DNA of 64,000 nucleotides from Dipylidium caninum (taxonomy: Eukaryota; Platyhelminthes; Cestoda; Cyclophyllidea; Dipylidiidae), in NCBI GenBank assembly GCA_017562135.1, contig QEYB01001157.1:124001-188000 (forward strand), in the 5' to 3' direction. The translations under genes were made by a program, and so were the position numbers. Below are positions 49,626 through 62,900 of this stretch, piece after piece. Position 1 is the first letter of the stretch. The number at the start of each line of letters is the position of its first letter. Below the pieces are notes generated by a model. It had not been told where the DNA came from and ran no database searches. It saw only the letters and a program-made list of their open reading frames with translations.

Positions 49626-51915
49626 ACTGGGACAGCACGGCCGAGAACGAGTCTTTCGGGTGTGGGGAAAAGGCAGCTCCGTCTGCAAGCCCCTCGAGTC
49701 CTCGTCTACCAAATGCGGGCGATGCGGCCGAGGTGTTAATGGATGGTCGAAGGCACTTCGAAATGCCCCCTCAAACCCCTCGTTGGGATTAACAAACAAG
49801 GGGGGGGAGGGAAGCAACAATGCGATTTGATGCCATGCAGTGGCTGAAAATGCCATTTAAGGAGGAGTAAAACGCCAGAGGTGCCACTTCCTGCCATCCG
49901 CGATCGAATAAATGTGTCTCTTGGTGTGAACAGCTTCATGTTTTGCACGTTGGCACAACTTAGGCGGGCGGGGGAGCGGCCACTGAGCCTATGTAGGAGG
50001 ATGAGGTAACTTCGGATCCCCTTAGATCTGCAGTCTGTCGCGCGCAGCAGCAGAGCCCCGCCACTGAAGGTGAAAACCAAGTGGGCTGGGCGACTCACCG
50101 TCCATCGAAGGAGAGCGTGTGGGACGAAGAGACGCCTCTGGCGAGTGCTGAACCCCTTCCAAGTGCGGAAATTGGGGAGAAGTGACTCACACGACTCTCT
50201 TCTTCTAGCATCATTCATCGCCGAGGCGAGAAATAAAAGTGGTGTCTACCTGAAGGCCATTAAAAATTCGGTCAGGTCTGTTGCTTTCTCCCCCCTTGGA
50301 CGTTCACCACCTTTCCCCCTTCGCCCCCCCCCCCCTCCCGGGCTGTCCCTAACCTCGTCCGGCGCTAATTTTTGCGTCTGCGGCCACTTCATCCCCACCC
50401 AGATGAGTGAATCTCCAAGTGGCTTTAATTGCAATGCGAAAGGTGTCTTCGGGCCACCGATAGAAATTTTGATTCCAACAGCATTTTTGTCCCACACACA
50501 CACACATACACAGTGGGACCCTCCAGGGTGTGGATGGAGGTAAGGCGGCTGTGGGAAAGGGGGAAAGAGCGAGATCAAGGCAATTCACGCGTTGATCGTC
50601 GAAAGAAGTGGGGCTTTTTTTAACGAGTGGGTGATTGTAGATGGAAGGGCTGATCACAACTGCTGCGCTCTTTTCGCCATGCCTCCCACCACTCAGTAAT
50701 TCCCGTCAGCATTCTTCGTTAATTCCCACTCTCTGTTGTGCAAATGAAGAAACAGGCGAGAATGCGAGATGATTTGGCTGCATCCATCCATGTTGCTTTG
50801 GTTTTGCCGCACCAAAGGGTGATTATGATTTGGATTAAAGAGGCACCATTTGAAGATGCTCACAAGCGTAGTAAAACGGAAGTAGGCGCATTTTTTTAAA
50901 CTCGTGCCAACGGAAGGACAGGTCCTTTTTATAGGCTCCCCTCTCTCGCTCTCTCTCGCCACCGTCCTCGCCCTCACTCCAGCTCCCGTCCTCTCCATCA
51001 TCCTCAGCTGCCTTCCAACTCCGTTTTCACCTGCCGCACGCGTATGGACACGGTGGAAATTTATGGGGGAGAATTCACCGTTCTCACAGCTACTGATGCT
51101 GCCATAGCTGTTCCTGCTGTTGCTGTGAAAGCGGCATTAAATATTCATCGAGACGTGAGTGGAGGGTGAGACGAGGTGGGGGTGGGGGAGGGTGAGGACT
51201 GCGAAGAACAGCCCCCCATCATCAAGCCTCACATGCATAATTTGCATTGAGGTGTATAGACGAGTGACATATTTCCCTCGCCGTGACGGAATTTATTACT
51301 ACTTACAACTTATAAGTAGCGAGTTATTGCGACTCAAAAACGCCAGCATTGACTCCTTTAGACTTTGGCTTGTACAGATTTGACTAATTTGGAACGTCTT
51401 TAGGTGTGTTACCCTTCCTCGACGTAACCTTCCTCCAGCGTACTCCACGTATTTGTTAATGGTCCACCAACGCCGGCAATCGTTCTCCATTTTTCCGCGC
51501 TAGGGCCGTCAACGTGAGAGAAAACCAGTTCGCACCGAACTGTATCCCTTTACAAGGTTACCGACAGTTTTCTAGTGCTTTTGCTCGGATCTTCTTTCAC
51601 CTCGCCCATGCGGCCTCTAAAGACAACAGCTATATTAACATGGAAATCTCGGAATTTGGGCAAAGTGAGTAGGTATGAAAGACTTTCACCTTGTGTATAC
51701 AGGGTCAAGCATTTGCACTCACCCTCTCCGAACTCCGCCAATTAGTGATTACTTGGTTGAAAGGCATTATGTTTTACATGCACCCTTGACTTGAAATGAC
51801 AGTATGAAGAGGCCAGCGAATTCAAGACAAGAAATATGACGAACGGCCTTGTGATACCGCATTCGTATGAGGCGGTGTAACCGAGGAAATATACTCAGGC
51901 TCCTCCGACGTTGCC

Positions 51916-51996
51916 ATTGGTCGATGCCGCCGTCTGCTCAGCTTCCTATTGGCTGAGCTGCAGAATATTAAGCCGCCTCTGTCACTCACGCGCTCA
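51916..51996 (+). promoter_or_regulatory. CCAAT/TATA-like promoter of the LAR-type gene
   Basis: Two inverted CCAAT boxes (ATTGG at 51916-51920 and 51948-51952, 32 bases apart) are followed by a TATA-like ATATTAA at 51965-51971 and two initiator-like words, TCACTCA at 51982 and CTCATCA near 51993. The second lies about 30 bases from the TATA-like box. The signal-peptide ATG follows about 105 bases later. Confidence 0.5.
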
Positions 51997-52064
51997 TCAA
52001 CTCACTCGGCTTCCGCCTAGTCCGTGCGGCGACAGACGAATCCGCGTCGGCTCCCCTGCAACCC

Positions 52065-52103
52065 ATGGGATTCCCCCCTCGAGTCTGCCACTTTGCCTCA
52101 TGA
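52065..52103 (+). other. Upstream ORF overlapping the LAR start codon
   Basis: The first ATG after the promoter (52065) opens a 12-codon frame that ends with TGA at 52101-52103. The stop overlaps the main ATG at 52100 as ATGA. This arrangement would allow termination and reinitiation, and may set a low or regulated level of receptor synthesis. Confidence 0.45.
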
Positions 52104-52265
52104 CTAGTCAGTCTGTGGTGGTGCCGGCGCCGCTCGCCAGCCCACGTCTCCTCTGCCTCGTCTGCATCCTCCTCCACCTCCTCCTCCTCCTTGCCTCGCA
52201 CTGTTCGGGTCAGGCCTTTATGTTGCAGGACCTTGAGGAATTGTCGGACTTTTTGTTAAGCAAAG
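52100..52265 (+). CDS. LAR-type receptor phosphatase, signal-peptide exon
   Basis: Fifty-five codons plus one base, from the ATG at 52100 to a GTGAGG donor. The translation starts MTSQSVVVPAPLASPR, then a strong hydrophobic core (LLCLVCILLHLLLLLA), with a likely cleavage after SHCSG, then a mature start QAFMLQDLEELSDFLLSK. Phase 1 fits the acceptor at 55456, where the split codon becomes Glu. The ATG was chosen because it is the first in this frame after the promoter and leaves a normal signal peptide; the frame is open further upstream but without an ATG. This directs the receptor to the secretory pathway and cell surface. The exon at 35033-35120 is a possible alternative. Confidence 0.6.
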
Positions 52266-55200
52266 GTGAGGATAGGCTACCATGCTCGGGCATTTCTGTC
52301 CCACCTCCGCACACGGTGATTCGGTGCAAGTGTCGAGCAGGTTGTCCGGAAAACTAGGGGTAAAAGTGTTCCATTCTTTAAACATCACCCTCAATATTCT
52401 CATTTTCTCATCGTCTTGGCCATTCCTAAGGAGGGGCGCTTGATATCCTGCCCGACAGCACCTTTTTTTGAGCTGAGTCTCGTGCGCCTCCGCCGACCTC
52501 CATGTCCCCGACGGGTGGCGTGCAATGGAGAGTCCTCTTGAGAATTATTTGGAACCTTTTAACTCGGAGTTGACATCTTCATTGGCCAAAGTAGTGGCGT
52601 CTCCGGCCACCAAACGCATACGCAATTGGCTACTTCTCTCTCCGCGACCTTTGACCTCCGTCAGCTCTGGCGGGGAGGGCACAGAGGCGAGCGACTGAGA
52701 CGCCGTTTGTCAAAGTGGCGAGTCTACCAGTCTCGCGGGTCCACTTTTAATTCCACGGCGCCTTGCCGTGGCAGTGGATTGCGGTGGGAGGTTTGGCCAC
52801 GACGCGAGGAGGTAGGCACCCGTCGGGGCGCCATGGGACTTCGTCCTAATCCCCCAATTAATTCTAAGTCAAGTAGCTATGCAGTCCGGTCGGTGGGGAG
52901 GCGCATGTTCTGCTCCCGCTAACCGTCGTGGGGGACGCTGAAGCGGAGTGGATAGGCAGGTGTCCCCATCTTAGCCCCTCACCCGCAGCTCGGGGCTTCC
53001 GCCTACTGACGGCGGATTCTTCTCACCTTAGCTGAGCACCGCCGAATGAGGTAAACGGAGGCGGTGAAAGGCGGGTGGCAGTGAGTTCGGCGGTTGAAGG
53101 AGTTGAGGAGGTTGTTGTCGGTCTACGAGGTGAGTGAGAAAGGCTTCCACCGATGGTATTGACATTTGCGAGGGCTCGGAAGGTGTGCCTTGGCCCCTCC
53201 GACGCCCCCTGTGCTGGGGCTCAACTGCGTCCGCAGTCGCCTCGATGCTGCGATGAAATTAACTAGGCGATTGAGGAGTAGAACGAAGAAGGTTCCACTC
53301 ACACCCACCGGTGGCCGTCGTGGTCGGACGGGGGAGACGGAGGGGTAGGGGCATCGTCTACGTCCTGGTAGACGTGTGTTCCCCGTCTCGAGCGCCACAG
53401 CCATTACCCCAAGCTCCTTCCCCTGCTTGTGCATCGTGTTGCATGTCATAGAATGTCGCCTCACCGCCCGCATCGCCTGCCCGTTGTGTGTGTGTGTGTG
53501 TGGCCAATTGTGTGGATGCAAATTTGCCCTACATTTCCTCCCTTCCACCCTCCTTTCACCACTCATTGCCTCTCTTTGTACCTTTTCACCACCTTCGCCT
53601 CGGTCGCTGTCTACTTGTCCGAAATTCCCACTTTAACGTGCCCCATGATTTGCCTCTGAATGGGGGAAATAAAAAGCAGAGGAGCGGCGACCGCAAGAGG
53701 TGCTGCAGACAGGAGCCGCGACCAAAGTGTCTGGGGCCTCCGAGCCCATGTACTACGTGCCACGTAAGTGCTGCCACCTCATCGTCCACCGAAGGTTGGA
53801 AATGGCCTCTTCCGCTGCGTGTGGCCACGCGATCGCCTCCCTTTCGCTGTCTCCCGGGCGCCGGGGACGTCGGAGGCTGGCGCTCGGTCCCCGGTTACTG
53901 GGATGCGGGCTTTTGGAGTGATGAGGCGAAGAGGAAGGTGGAGATGGTCTGTTTTTCTGCCCACCTCCTTCTTCTCGACGTCTTGATTTCCCTTCGGCCA
54001 GTCGAACGGCGGTAGCGGTGGCAGCAGTCGCGTCTTAGGCGCTTTCTCCGCCACCGCACCCCGTCCGACACCGGACACAAGTTATAACTCACGTTGTATG
54101 GCACAGGCGGCACCTCGTCTCTCACCTGTCCGCCGTCCAGACGCACGACCCACGAAGAAGGCAACTGAGTTGGAAGAAGCAGCCTCGTGAGCACTGCACA
54201 GACATGGCAGCGAGTCCGTCTTCCCAACAGGAGGAACACGGGGAGGGGGGAGGGAATTCCTCGCCCACGCCCTTCACTAAGTCCAAAGGTGTGCTTCTCT
54301 CCGAGGCCCACGCATCCCTGCAAAGAGAGGGTTTCAGGGTGGGGGAAGTTAAGAAAAACGTGTTCATTTTCCTCCTTCTCCTCCCCTTCTTCACTTCAAT
54401 TCGTGGACGTTATTACAAGACACGAAATTTATTCATTTTTGGCGGTGTTGAGAGGTTAGAAGGCCTGCATATGGTCGCTTGTCGACAGAACGTTTACCGC
54501 CTCTCTCTTGGAGGGTTCAGCAATTTGACCAAACAGGGGAAATGCATTCGTGAGTTATAAAGAGGCGTTAGGCTACACGGTGTGATAGAAGGAGATCTTG
54601 ACCCCCCGCACCGTCACAGTTCGGGCTTCTGCTCGCGACTGCCGACTCCATCATTCACCAGGCCGAAGTATTGCTGCGTCGACGATAGACACACGGGAGG
54701 AGGCAGGAGATTGTCGGGAATGACGTTGACCACCTTTTCCACCGCTTTGCAGTCTGGGCCTCTCGTTGCAGTGGTGACGGACAACATGGTTCCCCGGGCC
54801 TGTATAATGTACGCCTCATGCACTTCTCTATTCGTGCGCGGGCAACGCTACTTAAATGTCCTCAGCGACCTGAGTGGACCGCGAAGACCACCCCGACTGT
54901 GGACTTCAGTGTGGCACTTTGTTCGCGCGTTGTGTTGCTCTGCCCTCCGCTCACTCAATGAGCACCGTGAGGAACATCATGTTAATGTGGTGAGTGAGTT
55001 GAAGTCAAGGCAAAAGGCAGCCTTCATCAACCAGAACTTCTCGCCACCCTGGCCGTCTGCAAAATTAATGGAACATGAGGAGGGTGGGGGGAATCTTGTG
55101 AGGTAACTGCTACTAGCGGCTCGAATCAGCAGAAGGCCTTAACGATCATTGCCCGTCCCTTCCTCTTCCACGTCTTCTTTCACCTCCTCCTTTCCTAATC

Positions 55201-55455
55201 CTTACTACCATTGTCGTCGTCTTCAGCATCGGAAACATTCCGAAAAACCCCTGTTTCCACATTTGGTGGTCTCCGCAACGCAGATGAGGTGAACATGAGG
55301 AAGGATGGGGGAAATCCCTCACGCAAAAGTTAATTTTCGTGTTGTCCTGATTTGTTGTTCCTCCTTGAATTTGGGGAAGAGGGATGTTAAGGCAACTTCC
55401 TTTGCACCCCATCAAAACACCTAAGTTTAAACTTGTCTGCTCTTCCCATTCACAG
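52266..55455 (+). other. LAR-type gene, intron 1 (3.2 kb)
   Basis: Bounded by a GTGAGG donor and a pyrimidine-rich acceptor ending CCCATTCACAG. A 175-codon open frame at 54582-55106 has no domain or supporting signals. A short (GT)n run lies near 53489. Confidence 0.5.
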
Positions 55456-55565
55456 AAAAGCCCCGAATAGTTCAACAGCTGAAGTCGGAGACTGTCATAT
55501 CCGGACAGCCCGTCCTCTTCGTCTGCATGGTCGAGGGCAACCCATCACCGCGGGTTCAATGGACG
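55456..55565 (+). CDS. Lar: LAR-type receptor phosphatase, Ig domain 1, first half
   Basis: An exon of 110 nt. It begins with two bases completing the split codon from the signal-peptide exon and ends phase 0 before GTGAGT. It codes for KPRIVQQLKSETVISGQ, then PVLFVCMVEGNPSPRVQWT. This is the front half of an I-set immunoglobulin domain: the first Cys (FVC), a G-x-P-x-P turn and the core Trp. In LAR, PTP-sigma and PTP-delta the same place reads A-S-F-x-C followed by G-x-P-x-P and W. The exon ends right after the Trp, in the loop that in vertebrate LAR receptors carries the heparan-sulfate-binding lysines. Confidence 0.75.
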
Positions 55566-58500
55566 GTGAGTCACTTCCCTTCTCTCCTCTCCTCTCCTCT
55601 GTCCGAGCAATTTCCCTGGCTATTTTTTCTGCACTCAAATACCTATTCGATGCTCTAGCAGGGGCAATAACAGCACCGAGAGCCAATTGGTACGACCGTG
55701 GGGGCGGGGCCGAGGCGCAGTCCTGGAGCCTTGGCGCCAGAATGCTTGTCATCCACGTGGGCGGTCGAAAGCTCACCGTTTTCTCCCCTTCGTTAAGGAA
55801 ATGGAAGCGGACAAATACAACGATGTAAAAAAATCCACTGCCCCATATAAATGTGAATTCGAGTGTGGACCATAGTAAAGTCTTCACTGCGATCCACCAG
55901 CTGCCTACTAATTTGACGAAATAAGTAGTATGTTGTTAGTAAAGAGCTCCACACCTGATGAGGTCGAGGACAAAGAGTCTGGTCGTGGGGCAGCGGATTT
56001 TTTATGTGTCAGTCTCGTCTTCTAGCCGGTTTCCCCGCCTTCACACCGCGGGACATGGGAGATCATTGGAAAAGCGTTCACCACCGTCAATTTTGCCACA
56101 CGCCACGGAGACCGCTTCCATCTGCCACCAGCGGCACTCTTCCAGCCATTCGTGGTAAAGCGGGAGAATTCTCGTTTGACCTCCAGGGACAAAGTGGGGA
56201 GAGGGGAGGGGGAGGGAGGGGTGAACCATCAGCTCTCTCCCGCTTGAAGAGTGCCGAAAGAAACAAAATCGTCGTAGCCACCAATGCGAGGATAGTTGAG
56301 AGGTTGTAGGTGCAGTGACAATGGGCCTCCTTAAACGCGTCTGCATTGTTCAGCTTCTTTCTGTGAAAAAGAAAAAAAGAACTTGACTTTCCCTCAAAAG
56401 TGCTGCCCACCCTCTGGTGCCGGAAGTTGCAACAGAGGCCCGTTTTCTTCACAGTTTTATGCCTCGACACAATTTACTCACCAAAATACACTGTTTGTTT
56501 ACGGACTCGAAAGTCCCATTTTCTCCGTGATTGACTGCAACTCGCCGCTTTGCCCAAACACTCTCTGCCCAGCCGCCGGTCCGCCCGTCCGCCTGCCAGT
56601 ATTTCCGACCGGGGAGTTTTCCCAACTGCCCACCGCCGTGCGTGCCTCCTCAAGTGGCACTGCGCTGAGCCCTTGTGTGGGCGTTTTCTCAGCCTCGTCT
56701 TGTGGTAGGTCGCAGAATGATTGAAGGTCCGGTGATGAGGCAGAAAACGGTGAAGAAGAAGGCGAAGAAGACGAAGAGAACGGAAAAGAAGAAGGAGAAG
56801 AAGAGGTAGCAGAAAAGATGGACAGAGAATGTCACACCGATGTGTAAGTTGTCGATGCCTTGCGACTCCTTGTAGGAGTCGGGTGTTCTGCTGCCCCTTC
56901 CACTCCACTTCCATGAAAGTGAAGATAATTCGGGCAAATTTGACGCTGAATGCGGTCTAACACACCCCACTTCTACTTCCGGGAGGGCGGGACGGAGGAA
57001 AAGCGATTCCCCGCGGCGGGGTTTTGAGGGCGGACCTGCGAGTTGAGTCTCCGCCTCATTCTATGTCGCCTCCAACAGTCGCTAGCGTGGAGTGTTTTAT
57101 CGTCCCTCTTTTCCCCCTCATCATCGCCTTTAGTGCGTGGATTACGTGTGAAGTATGTAGGAAGCGTGTTTATTGTAGCACTGGGGAATTGTTAGTCTAC
57201 TCGACTTGCAGTTGGCTTGATGGCTATCGTCGCATGTGACAGGAGGTGGAGTTATTGCGTCGCCGCCACCGCATCCCGTCCGCCTCGTCCCCTCGTTGTC
57301 TCATCCCCGTAGTGCCAAGAATAGAGGAAAACGTAAGAAATGACGTTTTTCCACTTAGTGCGAGGCGAAACTCCCACAGCACAGACACCTACCCCACGGA
57401 GTCGAATCATCCTCAGAGCCGGTGTCGATTTGTCCACACCTGAGGCAGTTGCATCCGCCTCGCCTGCCCGTCCGTCCGTTCGGCCGTCCCGCCTCTCCGT
57501 ACTGAATAATTAAGTGGGGGAAAAGGTGAAGAAGGGGGATTAGGCCGAGTGAGTAGAGCTGACAAAGTATTCCAGTCTACCACAGTTTCCTCATCATTTT
57601 GGCAGCTGAGGTGTTTCCCCCCTCGACTGCGCTGTCCGCAGATGTGGGTGGGCGACGATGACTCCAAAATGCGTACACTTTTCACAAATGACTTTGGCCG
57701 GCTTCCCTGAGTGCGCCTGGTCGAAAGAGGCTCTGAAACAAAGCACCGCTTTGGAAGGACGAGAGCGCCTCCATTCTGACTGTCCTCCTTCTGACGACAC
57801 CCATGTGGTACAATTTTGTCGGCTGGTGTGCTAGCTTTCCCGTGCGGACAAAAAAGAAGCCGGTGACTTTACCCAATGAACAACAGTCTATTGTCTTTGA
57901 GTCAACAATTTACTGCTCTCAGAACGGCCAAGCAGTTTTAGTTTCCGCGTCAAGCATGTGCTACAGCCTGTAGCGGAGGTTTTTTGCCGTCTTAGTTGGG
58001 TTTCAATGCACGTCAACACGTAGATGGAGCAAGTGCGTCTGTTGCGATGGCCCAAAAACCTCCTCGCTGGGCCCCGAGGCAATTCAACGCGTGGAAGCCG
58101 CCATCCTGTCCCACACCGTACGGCATGCGGTGGACTCTCGAGCGGAAGATGCGCCACGGCCATTGAGGACATCTGCCCACATCACAGGAGAGGAGAGACT
58201 TTTGGCCAGCAGCAGAGTTGGAAGTGGCTGTAGGTGTGGCCGAGGGGACATACACCCAGTCAACAGCAAAAAAGGCCATGATTGGCCGGTGGGACAGTTA
58301 CGACTTGTGTGCGTCAGAGGACTCGGTGTTGCACCGTTCACTCGACCACATGTCTTCTCCACTCTCTGTCGCCGCTTGTCCACATCCACCTCCTCTAGCG
58401 TCTGTGTGTCGAGGATCAGCCGACTGCCGGACGCACTTCCAGGTGGTCTGATGGGATGGCGTTGCGAGGCGGTGTCTGCTGCGGGTCCGTGGAGGACAAT

Positions 58501-59757
58501 TTCGGACGGTCCGAGTTATCACTTTACCCGCGGGGAGGCGGAATCCTCTTTGAGCGCGACAGGAAACATTGTCTTCCCTGCTGTCGACAGAGCCAAAGAC
58601 AAGCAGTGCATTTTACTCCCGCACGCGCCATACATCGTTCGGCAATTCGTCTCGGACACCAGCTTCTCGTCCTCCCCTTTCACTCGGGGTAGAAAGTCGA
58701 CTTAGGCGGATGCCACGTGCCTGCCTAGTACAGGCAATTTTTCCTTCCTTCCCTTAAAGGAAGGGCAGTGCAACTTGAGGGACATTTTTTTGATTCTGGT
58801 AAACAAAAATAACGAAAGTAACCTTTGGCACGACTCCTTGCCATTGGCTGTCAATACGTGCGTATTTAACAAAAGTTACTTCACTGAAGCATGTCACCGT
58901 CTCTCGTCCATTTTCCACTCCCCTGCCACCTTGCGACCTTCATCAGCGGGTGCGGCCAAGGAACTTTAGGGGACTGGCATAAGCCAACTCGGACGACGAG
59001 AAGGGAGTTAAGACGAGGAGCCACCTTTCTTTCCGTCTTCTATTGAGGAGGTGGCCGTGCGGATTGAAGACAGCCACTTGCCCCTTGTCCGTCCAGTAGG
59101 AATTGGTTTGAGCGAACTGAAGAGGTTTGGAAAGTGGCTGGTGGCAAGGTGTTCCATCATCCGGGTCGATGGCCGCGTCCCACCCTTCCTCGTGCCGCCC
59201 TTGCATTCCAGTCAAGCGTGAGCCGACTTCGATTAGCCATTAAGGCGATCGACGGTGGTCGTAAGGAGCAACACTTATCGGACTTATCGCCTTACCATCA
59301 ACGCTGCAATCGAGTCACTCTGGGCGTCTGGAAATGGCTGACTTCTGAGCCCAAAAAACCCCCTTCCTAACAGGGGAGAATTAGTGCCATTGGGGGGGAG
59401 AGGAGTGTGATTCTCTAATAGGTGAGGCCTTGTGTGTGGAGTGCACCGTTCACTGTGCTAAAACAAATCACTTGATCAATTGCTGGGGACGCTGAATTGT
59501 GAATAAGTAGTTTGTTAGGCCATATGCCTAAAGATTAACGTAAAGCCTCGTTCTTCCGAACGATCGGAGATGAAAGGGCGGCATCGGGCAGAAGCCTGTG
59601 GAGCGGAGCCAACGGGCTGGCCGGTCGGACGCTCGAGAGGCTGGTAGGCGCAGTGCAGCGGAGACACCAGGCAGTGCAGAGTTGAGATCGAGGGAAACGA
59701 GGCATTTTCAGCTTCAACAAAGATTTTGGCGTTGATTTCAAGCACTCTGCATTGCAG
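55566..59757 (+). other. LAR-type gene, intron 2 (4.2 kb)
   Basis: GTGAGT donor and ATTGCAG acceptor, phase 0. It contains a (CTCTC)n run just after the donor. A 204-codon plus-strand frame at 58091-58705 has no recognisable domain. An alternative exon for the Ig1 loop could hide here; none was seen. Confidence 0.5.
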
Positions 59758-59944
59758 GTGTCAGGAATATCGGTGCTCTCCTCACCGCAATTCGGCGAGG
59801 TAACAACAATGCCACGCGGCTCGGTGCTCCGCATTGCCAACGCCCTGCCCACCCTCCACGGCGCCGCAGTCGTGTGCACGGCCGAAAATGCTCTCGGCCA
59901 CGCGGAGGCGACCGCACGACTCTCCGTCTACCAAAATGAGGCAG
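59758..59944 (+). CDS. Lar: LAR-type receptor phosphatase, Ig domain 1, second half
   Basis: Sixty-two codons plus one base, entered in phase 0 and left in phase 1 at a GTGAGT donor. It codes for VSGISVLSSPQFGEV, then GSVLRIANALPTLHGAA, VVCTAENALGHAEA and TARLSVYQNEA. This supplies the L-R-I strand, the second Cys and the A-E-N-x-x-G turn of Ig1. LAR proteins have the same order: VLRIQPL, Y-E-C-V-A-x-N-x-x-G-E, L-T-V. Odd points: the Tyr two residues before the Cys is Val, the Asp six before it is His, and no lysine follows the core Trp, where vertebrate LAR has K-K-G-K-K. Confidence 0.75.
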
Positions 59945-62900
59945 GTGAGTTCCTCGCAGCGGAGACGACACATTTGCTCCAGGTTTCGACTGGCAGCCGC
60001 CCAGTCCTCGAGTTTGACGGCAAGAGGTTGCACTTTTTTCTTAGTTTCCAAGTAGGTTATTAATGAGATCCGCGAAAGGCGAAATCGGGAGCCACGTCCC
60101 CCCCCCCCTCGGACAAGGCTTCCTTGTCTCTGTTTGGCGATCAAACTGGAGCCGGAGAGACCCTCTTACGAGGCAACACCTTTGATGCAATCGCGGTGTT
60201 CCGGACTACGTGACGGGAAGTAGGCAGGAAGGGGTCGGTTGGGGGCGGAGAGTTTATGGACAGCCCCATTTCTGGACGCCATTTGTGGCCTGCCTCCGCC
60301 TCTTCCCCTCCACCAGCCCGAGTGTTTCACGAGTGCTGGGTGCGTTGCCAACTGGGACACATTTTTGGGAGGAAATTGGCCATTCGTGTTGTGGACGGCC
60401 TTCAGTCCTCCCAAGTGGCTTGGCTGCAGGCTCCCTCCTCCTTCCGCACCTTCCGCCCCCTTCCGAGCCTTATCCCCCAGAGTCGGGTGCGATACCCCTC
60501 CGACACATCCCTGCCAGCCGTACGAGGCAGGGGAAGAGCAGAAGAGTCCTTTCAGCCCCGCGCTTTGGTACAATCAGCATGAGTTTGGCCTACTTCCCTT
60601 CTCTGTTTGCTCCCTTGTAAACGAGCCTGGCCGTCCAGCCAGAACACGCTTTTTCAAGTCGTCTCACGAGGGTCTGGTTCGGTGTTCATGAAGCCTCGCC
60701 GCAGTGCAGTTTGCGCCTCCAATTCCAGTCGGGACCTGCTCATCCACCACGGAATGTAGGGTTACCTCCACTCACGGCGATCGGCGTCTCCACGCGGCTC
60801 TGACCCAGTCAGCCTGTTTGTCGGTCGCAGTGGCCATCCGCACTGGCGCTTTTCAACTTCTTGGACAGCCAGCAAGTCGTGCTGCCCATGCAAATTAGGC
60901 CGATTCGGTTTCAGCAGGATCGCAGTGTCCTCTCCATCCTCTCTCCTTCCCATTCTCGTATCGGTGGGTCTTTGTAACATAGCAACACATCGTCTGTTCG
61001 CAGTGTCTGCCTGGGCTGGCAGTTTCAACTTTTGGGCAGCCTATGAGTCTCCTAATGCGGATTAGGCCAAGAAGCGGTTTTAGCAGGACTGAAGTCCTTG
61101 TCCAGCTCCACTCCTGCTCGTTTTCCGTTCCGCTGCAACCTGCTGAGTGCATAAGAATAGCTTGGATCTTGCAAACTTTCTGCCCCATCGTCCGGATGTC
61201 GGAGGCAATCATTTACGGCGGACGCGTCTGCCGCGCGGCTGAAATCGCCAGGTGTTAACGTCGAAAGCACGCAAGGAAAGCGTCCTGGCATTACACAAAC
61301 ACACACACGTGAGCAGCGTGCGCGGTGTCACCGTCCCTGTGCTCCTCAACTGATTTTGGCTGTGTGTGACCACTTTGCCCCACAGAAACTTCTTTTCCCC
61401 ATGTGGAAGTTCATTGGGATACTGTAGAAATGTCCCACTCGAACTCTCACTGCTACGCCCGCGTTTCACCTCGAGGCTGCAGCTCCCACAGACGGGGGGA
61501 GCTTTTCCAACCCTCCACTGGAAACGGGGCGGATGTCTGGTCCGTCCGCCGCCACAAGAAGTGCTGGCACCAGGTGCTAATTTGTCTTCATCGTCCCCAC
61601 GCGCATGTCGGAGAAGCGGCGCGCGATGGACGGGACGGGACGGAACGTCCGGTTCGTCGTGTCCGAGGGACCACCGACTTGAGCTGTCCCCCGTCCTTTC
61701 GTGGCTCCTGACGCCGGGCACCTCTTTGCCCTCGCAGTCAGTTCCCGCCACCCTGACCTCGTCGTTCTCCGATTCAGCTCAGGCCACTCGCTGTCGCCAC
61801 AGGGCATAAGCGACGCTAGCAGTGGGAATGTCAACTCCACCAAGTGACAAAACTCTTTATGGCCACTTTAAGGCTCGATGACATAATTCTTGATGCTAAC
61901 GTTTGATTGTATCTCCCGCGATAACGCCTGCGTTCTCGTCCGCGATCGCGATTTATGCCGTTGCATCCATTCACCTGCGCTCCACTGACAAGATCAGCAA
62001 CGACGAGTGACTTTAATTAAGCACCTCAGCCTGCGCCCGCCCGCCTGCCTGCCTCGCCTTCGCCCCTCTCCGAGGCCGCGGTGGAAGTCCACTTCAACAG
62101 TTCGTGTCTTCTCATTGAGTCCCTCAAACTGACGGGGAGTTGCGGTCGAACCACCCGAGTGCACCCGCATTGCGGCTTCCGGGTGCGAGTGACGGTGCCC
62201 TTCCGTGTCAGCTGAAGAACCGAAAACGATACAAACTGCGTCTACGGCGTCGTCGTCGTCATCGTCTTCGCAGTCATGGAGATGCGAAGGGATCCGCGCG
62301 ACCGCATATCGCCCGTCCACAAGCAACGCCTACACAGTGAATGAGGTCCCCCGCGGTCGCAGTCCCCCCTCGTGGCTCGCCTCCGGCCTGGGCGTCGGCA
62401 CAGCTGGAATTTGGACTCGCCCTTGGACCAGTCGCCACGTCTGTGCCAACTCGTCCTCACGGCATTGTGTGCAGAGTGATTGGCAGAGAAGACTCGCTTT
62501 TAATAGCTGATATGGCAAAAGAGAAGCTCATAGGTTCCACACCCGGTGGAATCGCAATGTGCGAATTTATTGCGTTCGCTCGACAAGTCTTCCGCAGGAC
62601 TAGTGAATTCACTGCCAATCGTCATTTTCTGCTGTCGTTCAAACAGCCATGAGACGCGGCCAGCCACGTTGGTCGACTCCTGATGGTTGAAGCTACTGAT
62701 TAGGGGAAAAAGAAGAAATAGATTATTTTGGTGTTTTTTGGCAAGCGGCGAAGTTGAGTGTTGAGGAGAATACGAACGGCTGGAGGACTGCTAACCGGAG
62801 ACTCCTCGAGGACGCCGCGGAACTTCTATGGGTCTCGAGGCGTGTAGGCGGAGGGGGGAGAGCGTCACACTAGAACGGTTTTTGCTGGCTTCAGACGCAC

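Larger units (their letters stand above)
35121..51910. other. Long stretch without a supported exon
   Basis: Either the first intron of a LAR transcript starting at 35 kb, or intergenic DNA. It contains many microsatellites, C-rich and CT-rich runs, and degenerate copies of the 18-bp inverted repeat. Open frames are numerous, but none shows a domain together with splice sites. A minus-strand frame at 44716-44483, rich in Pro, Ala and acidic residues with a GTGATG donor, is the best of a weak set. Confidence 0.4.
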